Positions 26,803 through 35,304 of a DNA stretch of 64,000 nucleotides are shown here, piece by piece; the stretch's first letter is position 1; the number at the start of each line of letters is the position of its first letter. The notes beneath the pieces were generated by a model. That model saw only the letters and a program-made list of their open reading frames with translations. It was not told the DNA's origin and searched no databases. The stretch spans positions 3,100,001-3,164,000 of the forward strand of contig NZ_CP035806.1 in the NCBI RefSeq assembly GCF_004208635.1, read 5' to 3'. The translations under genes were made by a program, and so were the position numbers. This DNA comes from Leucobacter triazinivorans (GTDB lineage: Bacteria > Actinomycetota > Actinomycetes > Actinomycetales > Microbacteriaceae).

Positions 26803-26836
26803 AAGCCCTGATCTTCCGAGCGAAGGTCAGGGCTTT
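26803..26836 (+). terminator. hairpin terminator after tRNA-Gln
   Basis: AAGCCCTGATCTTC pairs with GAAGGTCAGGGCTT (one G-T pair) around CGAGC, followed by TTGTG, 7 nt after the tRNA. Confidence 0.8.
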
Positions 26837-27008
26837 GTGCTGTGCCACGACACCGCTCTCACGGGTGAGGGGTGCCGGCGGGGTACCGGCGATACGAGTC
26901 GCCGGAGAAGCCGCTGCTCGCCGAGTACGAGAACGATCCTGGAATCCGGTCGACCCGTTCGGCCGCGCAGTGGACTCCCCGTCCATGGGTTCTTCTCTCG
27001 CTGACGAA

Positions 27009-27161
27009 TCATACCCGTGAGATCCGCGACGATGCGTGGTTCTGACTCGTGGTCGGCCGGGAGTCGAACACGATGAGCCCGAGCCCGATGGACAGCACGG
27101 CGAGGCCGAGCCAGTCCTGACGGGTCGGCGCGGGCTCCGGAGCAGCCGATGCGGGGGCCAT
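27009..27161 (-). pseudogene. truncated MFS (DHA2-type) transporter, N-terminal stump
   Basis: The 50-codon frame begins MAPASAAPEPAPTRQDWLGL and continues AVLSIGLGLIVFD, the characteristic start and first helix of DHA2 drug:H+ antiporters. It then breaks into unrelated sequence (SRPTTSQNHASS) and stops, where an intact protein would continue with the Asp-containing substrate motif. It starts 2 nt after the DUF2871 stop codon, so it was probably the last gene of that operon before a deletion. The other ~450 codons are not in the window. Confidence 0.6.
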
Positions 27162-27163
27162 GA

Positions 27164-27619
27164 TCAGGCCAGTGCGGCTTCGGCGGGTGCGGATACGGGC
27201 TGAGCCGTGCTGCGCATCACCGCACGGCGGAGCGCCACGAAGAAGACGATCATCCCGGCTGTGATTGCGATGTGGCCGAGGCCCGCGATTCCCGCGATCA
27301 TCGCGCTCGACTCTCGGCCGAGCACGGTGAGACTGCCGTGCCAGATGAGCATGCCGGAGGTGAGGATCACGCCGGCGTTGTAGAGCCAGAGGAACCAGGC
27401 GAACAGCCTCGGGCTGCGGGAGATCGCGAAGACCTTCTCGAGGACGAGCACGATCAGCAGCACGATGAAACCGAGGGTGAGCAGATGCGTGTGGGCGAGG
27501 CCGAGCTGCGTGAACCGGCCCTCGGGGAAGTCGTTGAGCTTGGTGAACTCGCGGTAGAACAGGCCGGAGGCGACGCCTGCGATCATGTAGACGAATGCGG
27601 CGTTGAGGAGCTTCTTCAC
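27164..27619 (-). CDS. DUF2871 membrane protein
   Basis: A 151-residue integral membrane protein with four predicted helices, matching DUF2871 in length and in segments (LLNAAFVYMIAGVASGLFYREF; LGLAHTHLLTLGFIVLL; LTSGMLIWHGSLTVLG). His residues in AHTHLLTLG and WHGSL are suggestive of cofactor ligation, but the function is unknown. GTG at 27619 is preferred because AAGGA lies about 8 nt upstream; the longer frame adds a Pro/Ser-rich segment. It follows the response regulator by 34 nt, probably in the same operon. Confidence 0.85.
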   Translation of the reverse strand: MKKLLNAAFVYMIAGVASGLFYREFTKLNDFPEGRFTQLGLAHTHLLTLGFIVLLIVLVLEKVFAISRSPRLFAWFLWLYNAGVILTSGMLIWHGSLTVLGRESSAMIAGIAGLGHIAITAGMIVFFVALRRAVMRSTAQPVSAPAEAALA

Positions 27620-27653
27620 GGGGGATTCCTTTCGAACAGGGGGATCTGCGGGG

Positions 27654-28271
27654 CTAGATGAGGCCGGTTTCTTGTGCAAGGTGGATCGCGCGGGAGCGGC
27701 TGTCGACGCCGAGCTTCGTGAAGATGTGCGCGATATGACTCTTCACCGTCGCCTCCGTGACGAACAGTGCGCGGGCGATGTCCTTGTTCGCGGACCCCGT
27801 CGACATGAGTCGCAGCACCTCGAGTTCGCGACCGGTGAGGCGCGGCAGCGGATTCCGCATGCCCTGGAGCACTCGGCCGGCGAGGTCGGGAGCGAGGAAC
27901 ATCTCACCCGCGGCGGCCCGGTGAATGCCCTCGATGATCACCTCGGGTGCGACGTCCTTGAGCAGGTAGCCGGTAGCGCCGGCCTCGATCGCTCCGAGAA
28001 TCTCGGCGTCGCGGTCGAACGTCGTGAGCATGAGCACGGCGGGGGCCGGATCGAGTGCGCGGAGCGCGGCGGTGGTCTGGATACCGTCGATCCCCGCACC
28101 GAGACGGAGGTCGCAGAGCACGACGGCGGGGTGGAGATGGGCTGCGAGCGCGACGGCCTCTTCGCCGGTGGCGGCTTCGCCGATGACGTGTACGGTGTCG
28201 GTCTCGAGCACGGCGCGAAGTCCACTGCGCACGACGGGATGGTCGTCGACGAGCAGGACGGTGGTGGTCAT
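27654..28271 (-). CDS. NarL/LuxR-family response regulator
   Basis: A 205-residue two-component regulator. The receiver domain at ~4-118 shows acidic residues DDHP, the phospho-acceptor Asp in VVLCDLRLG and the conserved Thr/Lys in LLKDVAPE. The LuxR helix-turn-helix at ~142-200 reads LTGRELEVLRLMSTGSANKDIA..TEATVKSHIAHIFTKLGV. Its ATG overlaps the stop of the histidine kinase (ATGA), defining the cognate pair. Targets probably include the upstream MMPL gene in its own operon. Confidence 0.94.
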   Translation of the reverse strand: MTTTVLLVDDHPVVRSGLRAVLETDTVHVIGEAATGEEAVALAAHLHPAVVLCDLRLGAGIDGIQTTAALRALDPAPAVLMLTTFDRDAEILGAIEAGATGYLLKDVAPEVIIEGIHRAAAGEMFLAPDLAGRVLQGMRNPLPRLTGRELEVLRLMSTGSANKDIARALFVTEATVKSHIAHIFTKLGVDSRSRAIHLAQETGLI

Positions 28272-29563
28272 GGCGTCTCCTCTGCGGCCGGCTCGGTGCC
28301 GGAGGCTCGCGTCGTGGTGGTCTGATGGATCGGGAGGTGCACCGAGACCGCGGTGCCCTCGCCCGGGCTGCTCTCGACATCGAGGCCGCCGCCGAGCTCG
28401 CGCAGTCGAGCGCGCATGAACCTGAGTCCGTAGCTCGACGTCGCGGATCCGGGATCGGCGGCCCGTTCCCATGCGGAGACGTCGAAGCCGGCACCGTCGT
28501 CGATGAGATCGAGACGCACCGCGGAACCCGAATCGATGAGACTCATCACGACCCGGGTGGCGCCCGCGTGCAGGCGCACGTTCGCGAGCGCGGACTGCGC
28601 CGTGCGCAGCAGGGCGACCTCCACCTCGGTGGGCAGTGCGGGCAAGCCCTCGTCGACGTGCAACTCGGTGCGCAGGCCTGTCTCGTCATGGGCACGGGCG
28701 AGCATGCGGCTGAGCGCCGCGGCAAGCGCGTTGTCCTCGAGCTCTGCGGGGGCCAGCGCGGCGACGATGCGCCGCACATCGGAGAGGCTGTCGCCCGCCA
28801 GGGTCTCGACCTGTTCGAGGGTGCGCCCCGCATCGGCGTCGTCCGTGCGGCCGGCTCCAGCGTGGGCGAGCAGCCGGATCGAGGAGAGCGCCTGCGCGAT
28901 CGTGTCGTGGATGTCCCGGGAGATGCGAGTGCGCTCCGCGACCGCGCCCGATTCGCGCTGCACGTGCGCCAGTTCGTCCTGCAGATCGGACATCTCTCGC
29001 TGAGCTCTCGTGAGGGAGGCCACCAGGCGCTCGCGTTCGGCGGCGTCCCGCAGGAGCTGGAGGTAGCCGCGGGAGATCCCGAATGTGAAGATCCCGCCGA
29101 TGAGGGGCCCGAACACGTTCGCGTAGCTCGTGGTCCCGTGATGCAGGATCGGAGCGACGAGCACCACCGCGAGCACCGCGCCGGAGAACAGCAGCCCCCA
29201 CGGGACGGGCAGCAGGTGCCCGGCGAGCAGCCAGAGCAGGAACGCGATCCACACGAACTCCGCGGACACCGCGACCGCGGCGACCCAGATCACCGCGAAG
29301 CCGACCAGCCACCAGACGACGATCTGCCGTGAACGAGTTCGAGACGGCAGGATCGTTCCGGCCGTGTGCCAGGCGAGGATCGCGAGGCCCGCGACGGTCG
29401 CGGCTGCGACCGGAGTGCCGTCGCCGATGGCGCGGATCGCTCCGATGAGGGTGAGGACGACGGCGATGAGGTGCTGCCCGATCTCCATCGCCCGCACGGT
29501 CGAGCCGGCGGTTTCCGGCCCGACCCGGTCAGTGCGCGTCAGCGGCGCGTTCACGAGGTTCAT
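28268..29563 (-). CDS. NarL-type sensor histidine kinase
   Basis: A 431-residue membrane kinase. About five to six hydrophobic helices at ~28-175 form an intramembrane sensor with little extracellular loop. A coiled coil follows, then HisKA_3 with the phospho-His in RISRDIHDTIAQALSS (about 222), and a HATPase_c domain with GAGFD and SYGLRFMRARLRELGG G-boxes. Its first 35 nt overlap the end of the MMPL gene. Intramembrane-sensing kinases next to transporters often detect membrane-active compounds (inference). A later start at MEIGQHL (29488) is possible. Confidence 0.93.
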   Translation of the reverse strand: MNLVNAPLTRTDRVGPETAGSTVRAMEIGQHLIAVVLTLIGAIRAIGDGTPVAAATVAGLAILAWHTAGTILPSRTRSRQIVVWWLVGFAVIWVAAVAVSAEFVWIAFLLWLLAGHLLPVPWGLLFSGAVLAVVLVAPILHHGTTSYANVFGPLIGGIFTFGISRGYLQLLRDAAERERLVASLTRAQREMSDLQDELAHVQRESGAVAERTRISRDIHDTIAQALSSIRLLAHAGAGRTDDADAGRTLEQVETLAGDSLSDVRRIVAALAPAELEDNALAAALSRMLARAHDETGLRTELHVDEGLPALPTEVEVALLRTAQSALANVRLHAGATRVVMSLIDSGSAVRLDLIDDGAGFDVSAWERAADPGSATSSYGLRFMRARLRELGGGLDVESSPGEGTAVSVHLPIHQTTTTRASGTEPAAEETP

Positions 29564-31637
29564 ACGTCAATTCTCCCCGGCCCGGGCGCCCGGGCCACCA
29601 GATCCGGTCTCCGACCAGTGCGAAGATGGCCGGCACGATCACGGTGCGCACCACCAGCGTGTCGACGATCACGCCCACGCCCACGATCAACCCGAGCTGT
29701 CCGAGCGTGACGAGCGGCAGCACGCCGAGGGCGGCGAACACCGCCGCGAGCACGATGCCTGCGCTCGTGATCACGCCGCCGGTGTGGGCGACCGCTGCAA
29801 CCATTCCCTCCCGGGTTCCGTGCATCGCGGCCTCGGATCGAGCGCGGTGCACGAGGAAGATCGTGTAGTCGATGCCCAGCGCGACGAGGAAGAGGAACGC
29901 CAGCAGCGGGACCTGCAGATCGAGCGCGGGCTGGCCGAGCAGCACCCGGCTCAGCCATGCGCCGGCACCGATCGCGGCGACCGCACTTGCGAGGTTGGCA
30001 GCCAGCAGCAGCACCGGGGCGATCAGCGAGCGCAGCAGGATGAGGAGTACGAGGAAGCTCACCGCGAGCACGAGCGGCGCGATCAGGCGGAGATCCTGCA
30101 GGTTGCCGGTGCGGGCGTCGAGATCGGTCGCGACCGCGCCGCCCACGACCGCATCCGCACCCGGCACCTCGTGCACGGCGTCGCGCAGTTCCGTGATCTG
30201 CGCGAGGCTGTCGGCGGAGCTCGGCGTGTACTCGCTCGTCACCATGATCTTCGTCAGCGACGCGTCGTCCGCTGTGCCGACGGGATGGGCGCGGACCACA
30301 CCCTCCACGTCGCTCGCCGCCGCGACGACCGCGTCGGCCTCCGGGCTGTTGGCGACGATGAAGATGGGCTGTGCTTCTCCGGGTGGGAAGTGCTCCGAGA
30401 GCACCTCCAACCCCGTCGCGGACTCGGACTGCACGCGGAACTTCTCGATCTGGTCGAGACCGACCGAGGTGCCGAACAGGCCCGTCGTCATGACCGCGAG
30501 CAGTGCGAGGCCCGCGAGCAGACTCGCCGCGGGACGCCGCACGACGCGCGTCGCGATCCTCCGCCACGCACCGCCCGGTCGGCGAGCGCCGCCCGGTCGG
30601 GGAGCGTCGCCCGGTCGGGGCACGAACGGCCAGAACACCTTCCGCCCGCACACCGCCAGCAGCGGCGGCAGCAGGAACAGCACGGCGCCGAGCGCCACCA
30701 GCAAGCCGATCGCGGAGGAGACGCCGAGCCCGTGCGTCCCCGGAATCACCGCGAGCACGAGCGTGAGCAACGCGAGCACGACCGTGAGGTTCGAGGCGAG
30801 GATCGCCGGCAGGGTCTTGCGCCACGCCGCGCTGAGCGCCACTCGGTGGTGCTCTGTCGACTGGAGTTCCTCCCGGTAGCGGGAGATCAGCAGGAGTGCG
30901 TAGTTGGTGCCCGCGCCGAACACGAGCACGCTGATGATGCCCGCATCGAACTGCAGATTCCAGGCCGCGCCCGCCGCGGCGGTCAGACGCCCCGCGAGTC
31001 CGTCCGCGAGCCCGACGGCGACCAGCGGGATGAGCCACAGCACCGGCGACCGGTAGGTGACGATCAGGAGCGCGGCGACGATCAGGATCGTCACCAGCAG
31101 CAGCGTGACGTCGGCGCCCGCGAATGCGGCTGCGACGTCCGCCCCGAATGCAGGCCCGCCGGTCACCAGCAGTGACATCCCCGTCGGCGTATGGCCTGCG
31201 ATATCCGTGCGCAGTTCTTTGATCAGCGCAGCCGTGTCGGTGTTCGTCTCACCGACCTCGATCGGTGTGACCAGGACCGCAGCCTTCCCGTCATCGCTCA
31301 GCATCGGCCCGGTCGAGCCTGCGTCGGCGTGGACATCGAGCACCGGGAGGAGATCCTCGAGATCCTCGACCTCGCCTTCCGAGACCGTCGCACCGTCGTC
31401 GCGGGATGCGACGACGAGCACGGACTGACGGTCTGCATTCGGGAACTCCGCCATCAACTCGCTCGCGCGCGTCGACTCCGCGGTCGCGGGGGCCTGATCG
31501 TTGCGTTCCGGGGCGTTCGCCGACCCGAATGCGCCGAACAGGGCCGCCATGACCAGCACGACGAGACCGAGCGACCCCCACGCCCCGCCGCGCGAGGTCA
31601 GCCGGTCGGAGAAGTGTCTGCGAAGAGGAACTGCCAT
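29529..31637 (-). CDS. MMPL/RND-family transporter
   Basis: A 702-residue inner-membrane transporter with the two-repeat MMPL architecture: one N-terminal helix, a ~130-residue extracytoplasmic loop, a five-helix bundle (GAGTNYALLLISRYREEL, about 235), a second helix and loop, and a second bundle (GIDYTIFLVHRARSE, about 595). The two D/N-Y motifs in helix 4 of each bundle are the proton-relay positions of this family. Relatives move lipids, siderophores or drugs. Start at MAVPLRRHF is chosen because the longer frame lacks coding character. It heads the operon with kinase and regulator. Confidence 0.9.
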   Translation of the reverse strand: MAVPLRRHFSDRLTSRGGAWGSLGLVVLVMAALFGAFGSANAPERNDQAPATAESTRASELMAEFPNADRQSVLVVASRDDGATVSEGEVEDLEDLLPVLDVHADAGSTGPMLSDDGKAAVLVTPIEVGETNTDTAALIKELRTDIAGHTPTGMSLLVTGGPAFGADVAAAFAGADVTLLLVTILIVAALLIVTYRSPVLWLIPLVAVGLADGLAGRLTAAAGAAWNLQFDAGIISVLVFGAGTNYALLLISRYREELQSTEHHRVALSAAWRKTLPAILASNLTVVLALLTLVLAVIPGTHGLGVSSAIGLLVALGAVLFLLPPLLAVCGRKVFWPFVPRPGDAPRPGGARRPGGAWRRIATRVVRRPAASLLAGLALLAVMTTGLFGTSVGLDQIEKFRVQSESATGLEVLSEHFPPGEAQPIFIVANSPEADAVVAAASDVEGVVRAHPVGTADDASLTKIMVTSEYTPSSADSLAQITELRDAVHEVPGADAVVGGAVATDLDARTGNLQDLRLIAPLVLAVSFLVLLILLRSLIAPVLLLAANLASAVAAIGAGAWLSRVLLGQPALDLQVPLLAFLFLVALGIDYTIFLVHRARSEAAMHGTREGMVAAVAHTGGVITSAGIVLAAVFAALGVLPLVTLGQLGLIVGVGVIVDTLVVRTVIVPAIFALVGDRIWWPGRPGRGELTYEPRERAADAH

Positions 31638-31689
31638 GCCATCCACTTCACCAGGCACGGCTCCGCGCGGCATCGCGAACAGTATTGAT

Positions 31690-31717
31690 GTGCATCTCCA
31701 CCTTTTGGATGATGCAC
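31690..31717. promoter_or_regulatory. 7-bp inverted repeat upstream of the MMPL operon
   Basis: GTGCATC (31690-31696) and GATGCAC (31711-31717) form an exact inverted repeat 52 bp upstream of the MMPL start, in the only gap where the operon promoter can lie. It is a candidate response-regulator site or, less likely, a terminator for the convergent-side gene. Confidence 0.5.
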
Positions 31718-31720
31718 TCG

Positions 31721-31752
31721 CGCCTCAGCGCCTCAGCGCCTCAGCGCCTCAG
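31721..31752. repeat. CGCCTCAG 8-bp tandem repeat, four copies
   Basis: Four exact copies that run across the stop codon of the LLM monooxygenase gene (31733). Gain or loss of units would alter the last codons of that protein and the MMPL upstream region. Confidence 0.85.
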
Positions 31753-33196
31753 CGCGTCGTCGCGTCGTCGCCGGCGCTCCGTCGCGGATCGAATCGTCGA
31801 TCGTGGAGAGCGGTGCGCCGACCCGGTAGCCGGCGCCGCGGTGGTCGTCGGGCAGGCGATCTCCCGCGCCGAAGAGCTTGTCGCGCAGCGTGCCGGGGGC
31901 GTACTCGGTCGGGTAGACGCCGCGCCGCTGCAGCTCGGGCACCACGTGCTCGACCACGTCCTCGAAGGTGCCGGGGGTGACGGCGTAGGCCAGGTTGAAG
32001 CCGTCGACGCCGGTTTCGGCGATGATCCGCTCCATCTCGTCGGCGACGGTCGCCGCCGACCCCACGACGGTCGCGCCGAGGCCCGCGATGCCGTTGCGCT
32101 CGACCATGTCGCGCACGGTCCACGCGCGGCCGTCGGGATTGTCGGCCTGGAATGCCGCGACCGTCGACTGGATCGCGTTGCTCTCGACGTTGCCGAGGGG
32201 CTCGTCGAGGTCGTACTTCGAGAGATCCACCCCCATCCAGCCCGACAGGAACGTGAGCGCCCCCTCGGGGCTGACGTACGACAGGTACTCCTCGTGCTTC
32301 TTCTGCGCGAGCTCGTCGGTCTCGTCGACGATGATCGTGAGGAGCAGGTAGATCTTGGCCGCGTCGGGGGAGCGGCCCGCCTCGACGAGTCCGGAGCGGA
32401 TCGCGTCGACGCTCTTCCTGGCGACGGCGTTCGTGGGCGACGCGATGAAGATCGCCTCCGCGTGCCGTGCGGCGAAGCGGATCCCGCGGGGCGACGCGCC
32501 CGCCTGGAACACGAGGGGAGTGCGCTGGGGAGAGGGCTCGGAGAGGTGGATCCCGGGAACCGTGAAGTGCGTGCCGTGGTGCCCGATGTGGTGCACCTTG
32601 TCGGGCTCGGCGAACACCCCGCGCTCCCGATCCCGCACCACCGCGTCGTCCTCCCACGACCCCTCGAGCAGTTTGTAGACCACCTCGAGGTACTCGTCGG
32701 CGTGGTCGTAGCGCTGGTCGTGCTCGAGCTGATCCGCCTGCCCCAGGTTGCGCGCCGCCGAGGGCAGGTATCCCGTCACCACGTTCCAGCCCACACGCCC
32801 CTTCGTGAGGTGGTCGAGCGTCGACAGCCGCCGCGCGAACGGCACCGGGTGCTCGAAGGCGGTGCCCGCGGTGATCCCGAAGCCGACGTGCTCGGTGACC
32901 GCCGCCATCACCGCCGCCAGCTGCACGGGATCGTTGACCGGGACCTGCGCGCCGTTGCGGATCGCCGCGACATCGTTGCCGCCGAACACGTCGTAGGTGC
33001 CGAGCACATCGGCGATGAAGATGCTGTCGAACAGCCCGCGCTCGGCGATTCGGGCCAGGTTCGTCCAGTACTCGATGTCCGTGTAGCGCCAGGCCTGGTC
33101 GTCGGGGTGGCGCCAGAGGCCGGAGCTCTGGTGGGCGACGCAGTTCATGTCGAAGGCGTTGAGTCTGATCTGCTTGCGCTGCTCTGGTGCGGACAC
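31733..33196 (-). CDS. LLM-class flavin monooxygenase (NtaA/SnaA/DszA-like)
   Basis: A 487-residue FMNH2-dependent monooxygenase of the bacterial-luciferase fold. Family segments are RLNAFDMNCVAHQSSGLWRHP near the N-terminus, HLTKGRVGWNVVTGYLPSAARN (about 130-150) and PLVFQAGASPRGIRFAARHAE (about 240-260). Members attack organosulfur compounds (dimethyl sulfide, dibenzothiophene sulfone), aminopolycarboxylates or similar. Its closeness to a sulfonate-type importer and an O-acetylhomoserine sulfhydrylase suggests release of sulfur from an organosulfur source, but the substrate is inferred. GTG start with AAGGAG 8 nt upstream. No flavin reductase is visible nearby. Confidence 0.88.
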   Translation of the reverse strand: MSAPEQRKQIRLNAFDMNCVAHQSSGLWRHPDDQAWRYTDIEYWTNLARIAERGLFDSIFIADVLGTYDVFGGNDVAAIRNGAQVPVNDPVQLAAVMAAVTEHVGFGITAGTAFEHPVPFARRLSTLDHLTKGRVGWNVVTGYLPSAARNLGQADQLEHDQRYDHADEYLEVVYKLLEGSWEDDAVVRDRERGVFAEPDKVHHIGHHGTHFTVPGIHLSEPSPQRTPLVFQAGASPRGIRFAARHAEAIFIASPTNAVARKSVDAIRSGLVEAGRSPDAAKIYLLLTIIVDETDELAQKKHEEYLSYVSPEGALTFLSGWMGVDLSKYDLDEPLGNVESNAIQSTVAAFQADNPDGRAWTVRDMVERNGIAGLGATVVGSAATVADEMERIIAETGVDGFNLAYAVTPGTFEDVVEHVVPELQRRGVYPTEYAPGTLRDKLFGAGDRLPDDHRGAGYRVGAPLSTIDDSIRDGAPATTRRRAEALRR

Positions 33197-33468
33197 GGGT
33201 GGTACTCCTTCGCGGACGGGAGGCCGGCGCAGCGGGTGCGCGGCCGGCTGCTCAGAAGCTACCTGAGCCCGTCGCGCGATGCATGCTGTGTTCCACTGTG
33301 TTGCATCACGAGACGTTATGTTTCATCGCGGCTTGCGCAGTCGACGACGGGCGCTGCGGGGTTCGGATCCGCTGCGCTCGACCGGCGCCGGCAACCGCTG
33401 ATTGAGCGAGCGGAGCGAGTCGAGATCTGGGACCGGTGCGGTTGCGCTCGGTCACCCGGCGGAAGCGC
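33197..33468. other. intergenic region upstream of LLM monooxygenase
   Basis: No gene. It contains the direct repeat CTGTGTT-CCA-CTGTGTT around 33286-33302, which may be a regulator site for the monooxygenase, and one copy of the TTGAGCGAGCGGAGCGAGTCGA repeat family at about 33398-33423. Confidence 0.5.
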
Positions 33469-33870
33469 CTAGTCTTCGGGCGTGAAGCTCAGCGACAGCG
33501 AGTTCATGCAGTAGCGCTGGCCGGTGGGCGTGCCGAAGCCGTCGGGGAAGACGTGGCCCAGGTGGCCGCCGCAGCGCGCGCAGCGCACCTCGGTGCGCTC
33601 CATGCCGAGCGATTTGTCCTCGAGCAGTTCGACGGCCTCGGGGCGCACCGAGTCGTAGAAGCTCGGCCAGCCGCAGTGCGAATCGAACTTGGTGCCGCTC
33701 TCGAAGAGCTCGTTGCCGCAGCCGGCGCAGGTGTAGAAGCCCGCGCGCTCCTCGTCGAGCAGCTCGCCCGTCCAGGCGCGCTCGGTCCCGGCTTGGCGCA
33801 GCACCGCGTACTGCTCCTCGCCGAGCTGCTCGCGCCATTCCTCTTCGGACTTCTCGACTTCGTAACCCAT
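33469..33870 (-). CDS. msrB: peptide-methionine (R)-S-oxide reductase
   Basis: A 133-residue MsrB reducing methionine R-sulfoxide in oxidised proteins. It has both zinc-binding CxxC pairs (TCAGCGNELF and VRCARCGGHLGH), the SHCGWPSFYDSV substrate segment and the catalytic Cys in RYCMNSLSL near the C-terminus. The length is standard for a stand-alone MsrB. Start at MGYEVEKSEEEW; a TAGAAT hexamer lies 7 nt upstream, implying a leaderless message. The much longer open frame upstream is a GC-rich artefact overlapping a real gene on the other strand. Confidence 0.96.
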   Translation of the reverse strand: MGYEVEKSEEEWREQLGEEQYAVLRQAGTERAWTGELLDEERAGFYTCAGCGNELFESGTKFDSHCGWPSFYDSVRPEAVELLEDKSLGMERTEVRCARCGGHLGHVFPDGFGTPTGQRYCMNSLSLSFTPED

Positions 33871-33877
33871 GCTCCCG

Positions 33878-33883
33878 ATTCTA
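33878..33883 (-). promoter_or_regulatory. leaderless-type -10 element (msrB)
   Basis: TAGAAT on the minus strand, 7 nt before the ATG at 33870. Confidence 0.6.
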
Positions 33884-33980
33884 CCGCGTCGCCCTGCGCC
33901 AGCGGGGGTGCGGGCGGGCTGCCGGCGCGCTTCATGACGCCCCGTGACACCGGCGCGGGATCCCGATCGCGACGCGCCCC

Positions 33981-33986
33981 TACGCT
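33981..33986 (+). promoter_or_regulatory. leaderless-type -10 element (ComB-like gene)
   Basis: TACGCT, 7 nt before the ATG at 33994. Confidence 0.5.
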
Positions 33987-33993
33987 GGAGTGC

Positions 33994-34530
33994 ATGACCG
34001 ACTCGCGTTCGCAATCGACCTATCAGGTGCGTCTCGCGTGGGGATCCGACGGGCTCGCTCGGCTGGCCGAGGCGGGTGTCGTCGTGATCATCGACGCGAT
34101 CCCCGACGCTCGCGGCTCCTCGGAGGCGCTCCTGGATCAGGCGGCCGCGCTGCCGCACGGCCCCGCCGTGTTCTCGGGATCGCTGCGCAACGCGACTGCG
34201 ACCGCGAAGGCGATCACCCAGGAGCAGCTGACGCGCGGCGGCCGCACGGCGATCAACCTCGTGCTCGCGGGCGACGACGGTGTGTTTGCCGTCGAGGACT
34301 ACCTCGCGGCGGGCGCCATCGGCGACGCGCTGTCGGCGCTCGGAATCGACCACTCCGCGCCCGACGTCGCGGTGGCGACCGAGGGGTTCCGCCCGCTCAC
34401 CCGGGCGCTCAAGCACCTGCTGTCCGCGAGTGCCGCGGGCCTCGCCCTCACCGAGGCGGGCCGCCGCGACGAGGTCGCGGCGGCGGCGCAGCTCGACGCC
34501 GAGGACGAGGCGCGTCGGGTCGGCGGATAG
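33994..34530 (+). CDS. 2-phosphosulfolactate phosphatase (ComB)-family protein
   Basis: A 178-residue protein similar to ComB, the Mg-dependent acid phosphatase of coenzyme M synthesis. In actinobacteria, which lack coenzyme M, the family's role is unknown. It shows YQVRLAWGSDGLARL, VVIIDAIPDARGSS (DxxRASS-like metal and substrate loop), FSGSLRNATATAKAI and INLVLAGDDGVFAVEDYLAAGAI, the conserved C-terminal block. It is shorter than archaeal ComB (about 230). Divergent from msrB. Confidence 0.82.
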   Translation: MTDSRSQSTYQVRLAWGSDGLARLAEAGVVVIIDAIPDARGSSEALLDQAAALPHGPAVFSGSLRNATATAKAITQEQLTRGGRTAINLVLAGDDGVFAVEDYLAAGAIGDALSALGIDHSAPDVAVATEGFRPLTRALKHLLSASAAGLALTEAGRRDEVAAAAQLDAEDEARRVGG

Positions 34531-34544
34531 ACGGGTCCGTTCTC

Positions 34545-34665
34545 GGTCGTGCTGCGCGCGGCGAAGCAGGTCGTGCTGCACGCGGCGAAGCAGGTCATGC
34601 TGCGCGAGCGGAGCGAGTCGCAGCATCCACGGGCGCGGATCCTGCGACTCGTTCCTCACGCAGGA
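34545..34665. repeat. 24-bp tandem repeat (three copies) followed by hairpin-type repeat
   Basis: Units at 34545, 34569 and 34593 share GGTCGTGCTGCGCGCGGC with small changes. The third runs into GAGCGGAGCGAGTCGCAGCATCCACG and an opposing GGATCCTGCGACTCG / CGCAGGATGACG, joining the dispersed repeat families. It fills the gap between the ComB-like and CoA-binding genes. Confidence 0.8.
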
Positions 34666-34722
34666 TGACGCGGAGGAGATCGGGTTTCGACTCGGCTTCG
34701 CCTCGCTCGACCTGCGGCGCGC

Positions 34723-35304
34723 TTACCGCGCGACGACCTGGCGCTTCGACGAGATCACGCCGGTGTCGAAGCCGGCGAGGTGCAGGCCTCCGTGGAAGCG
34801 GGCGTGCTCGATCTTGATGCAGCGGTCCATGACCACCTCGAGGCCGGCCTCCTCGGCGATCGCGGCGGCCTCCTCGTTCCACGAGCCGAGCTGCAGCCAC
34901 AGCGCCTTCGCGCCGACCTCGACGGCCTCGCGGGCGACGCCGGGCAGATCTTCGTCCCTGCGGAACACGTCGACGATGTCGGGCACGACCGGCAGATCCG
35001 CGAGCGAGGCGTAGGCGGGACGCCCGAGGATCTCGTCGGCGCGCGGGTTCACGAAGTACACCTCGTACGGCGAGCTCGACAGCAGGTAGGTGCCGACGAA
35101 GTAGCTCGCGCGCGCGGGGTTGCTCGACGCGCCGACGATCGCGATCGACGTCGCGCGGCTGAGGATCCCGAGGCGCGCGGCGGCCGTCGGACCCTGCCAG
35201 GTGCGCTCGGCGTGCGCCGGACCCGAAGGCTGCGCCGAGGGCTGCGCCGGGAGCGCGCAGGCGGAGCCCGCCGCGGACGGAACGGAATTCTGGGTGTCGC
35301 TCAT
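34723..35304 (-). CDS. CoA-binding domain protein (YccU-like)
   Basis: A 193-residue Rossmann-fold protein of the CoA_binding_2 family. After a low-complexity Ala/Pro/Ser leader (about 1-40) come SIAIVGASSNPARASYFVGTYLLSS, VYFVNPRADEILGRPAYASLADLPVVPDIVDVFR and a C-terminal EAGLEVVMDRCIKIEH, all characteristic. The biochemical role is undefined; the family binds CoA or acyl-CoA. It is the last gene of the six-gene sulfur operon and its ATG overlaps the metY stop; an AGGAGA also precedes it. Confidence 0.88.
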   Translation of the reverse strand: MSDTQNSVPSAAGSACALPAQPSAQPSGPAHAERTWQGPTAAARLGILSRATSIAIVGASSNPARASYFVGTYLLSSSPYEVYFVNPRADEILGRPAYASLADLPVVPDIVDVFRRDEDLPGVAREAVEVGAKALWLQLGSWNEEAAAIAEEAGLEVVMDRCIKIEHARFHGGLHLAGFDTGVISSKRQVVAR

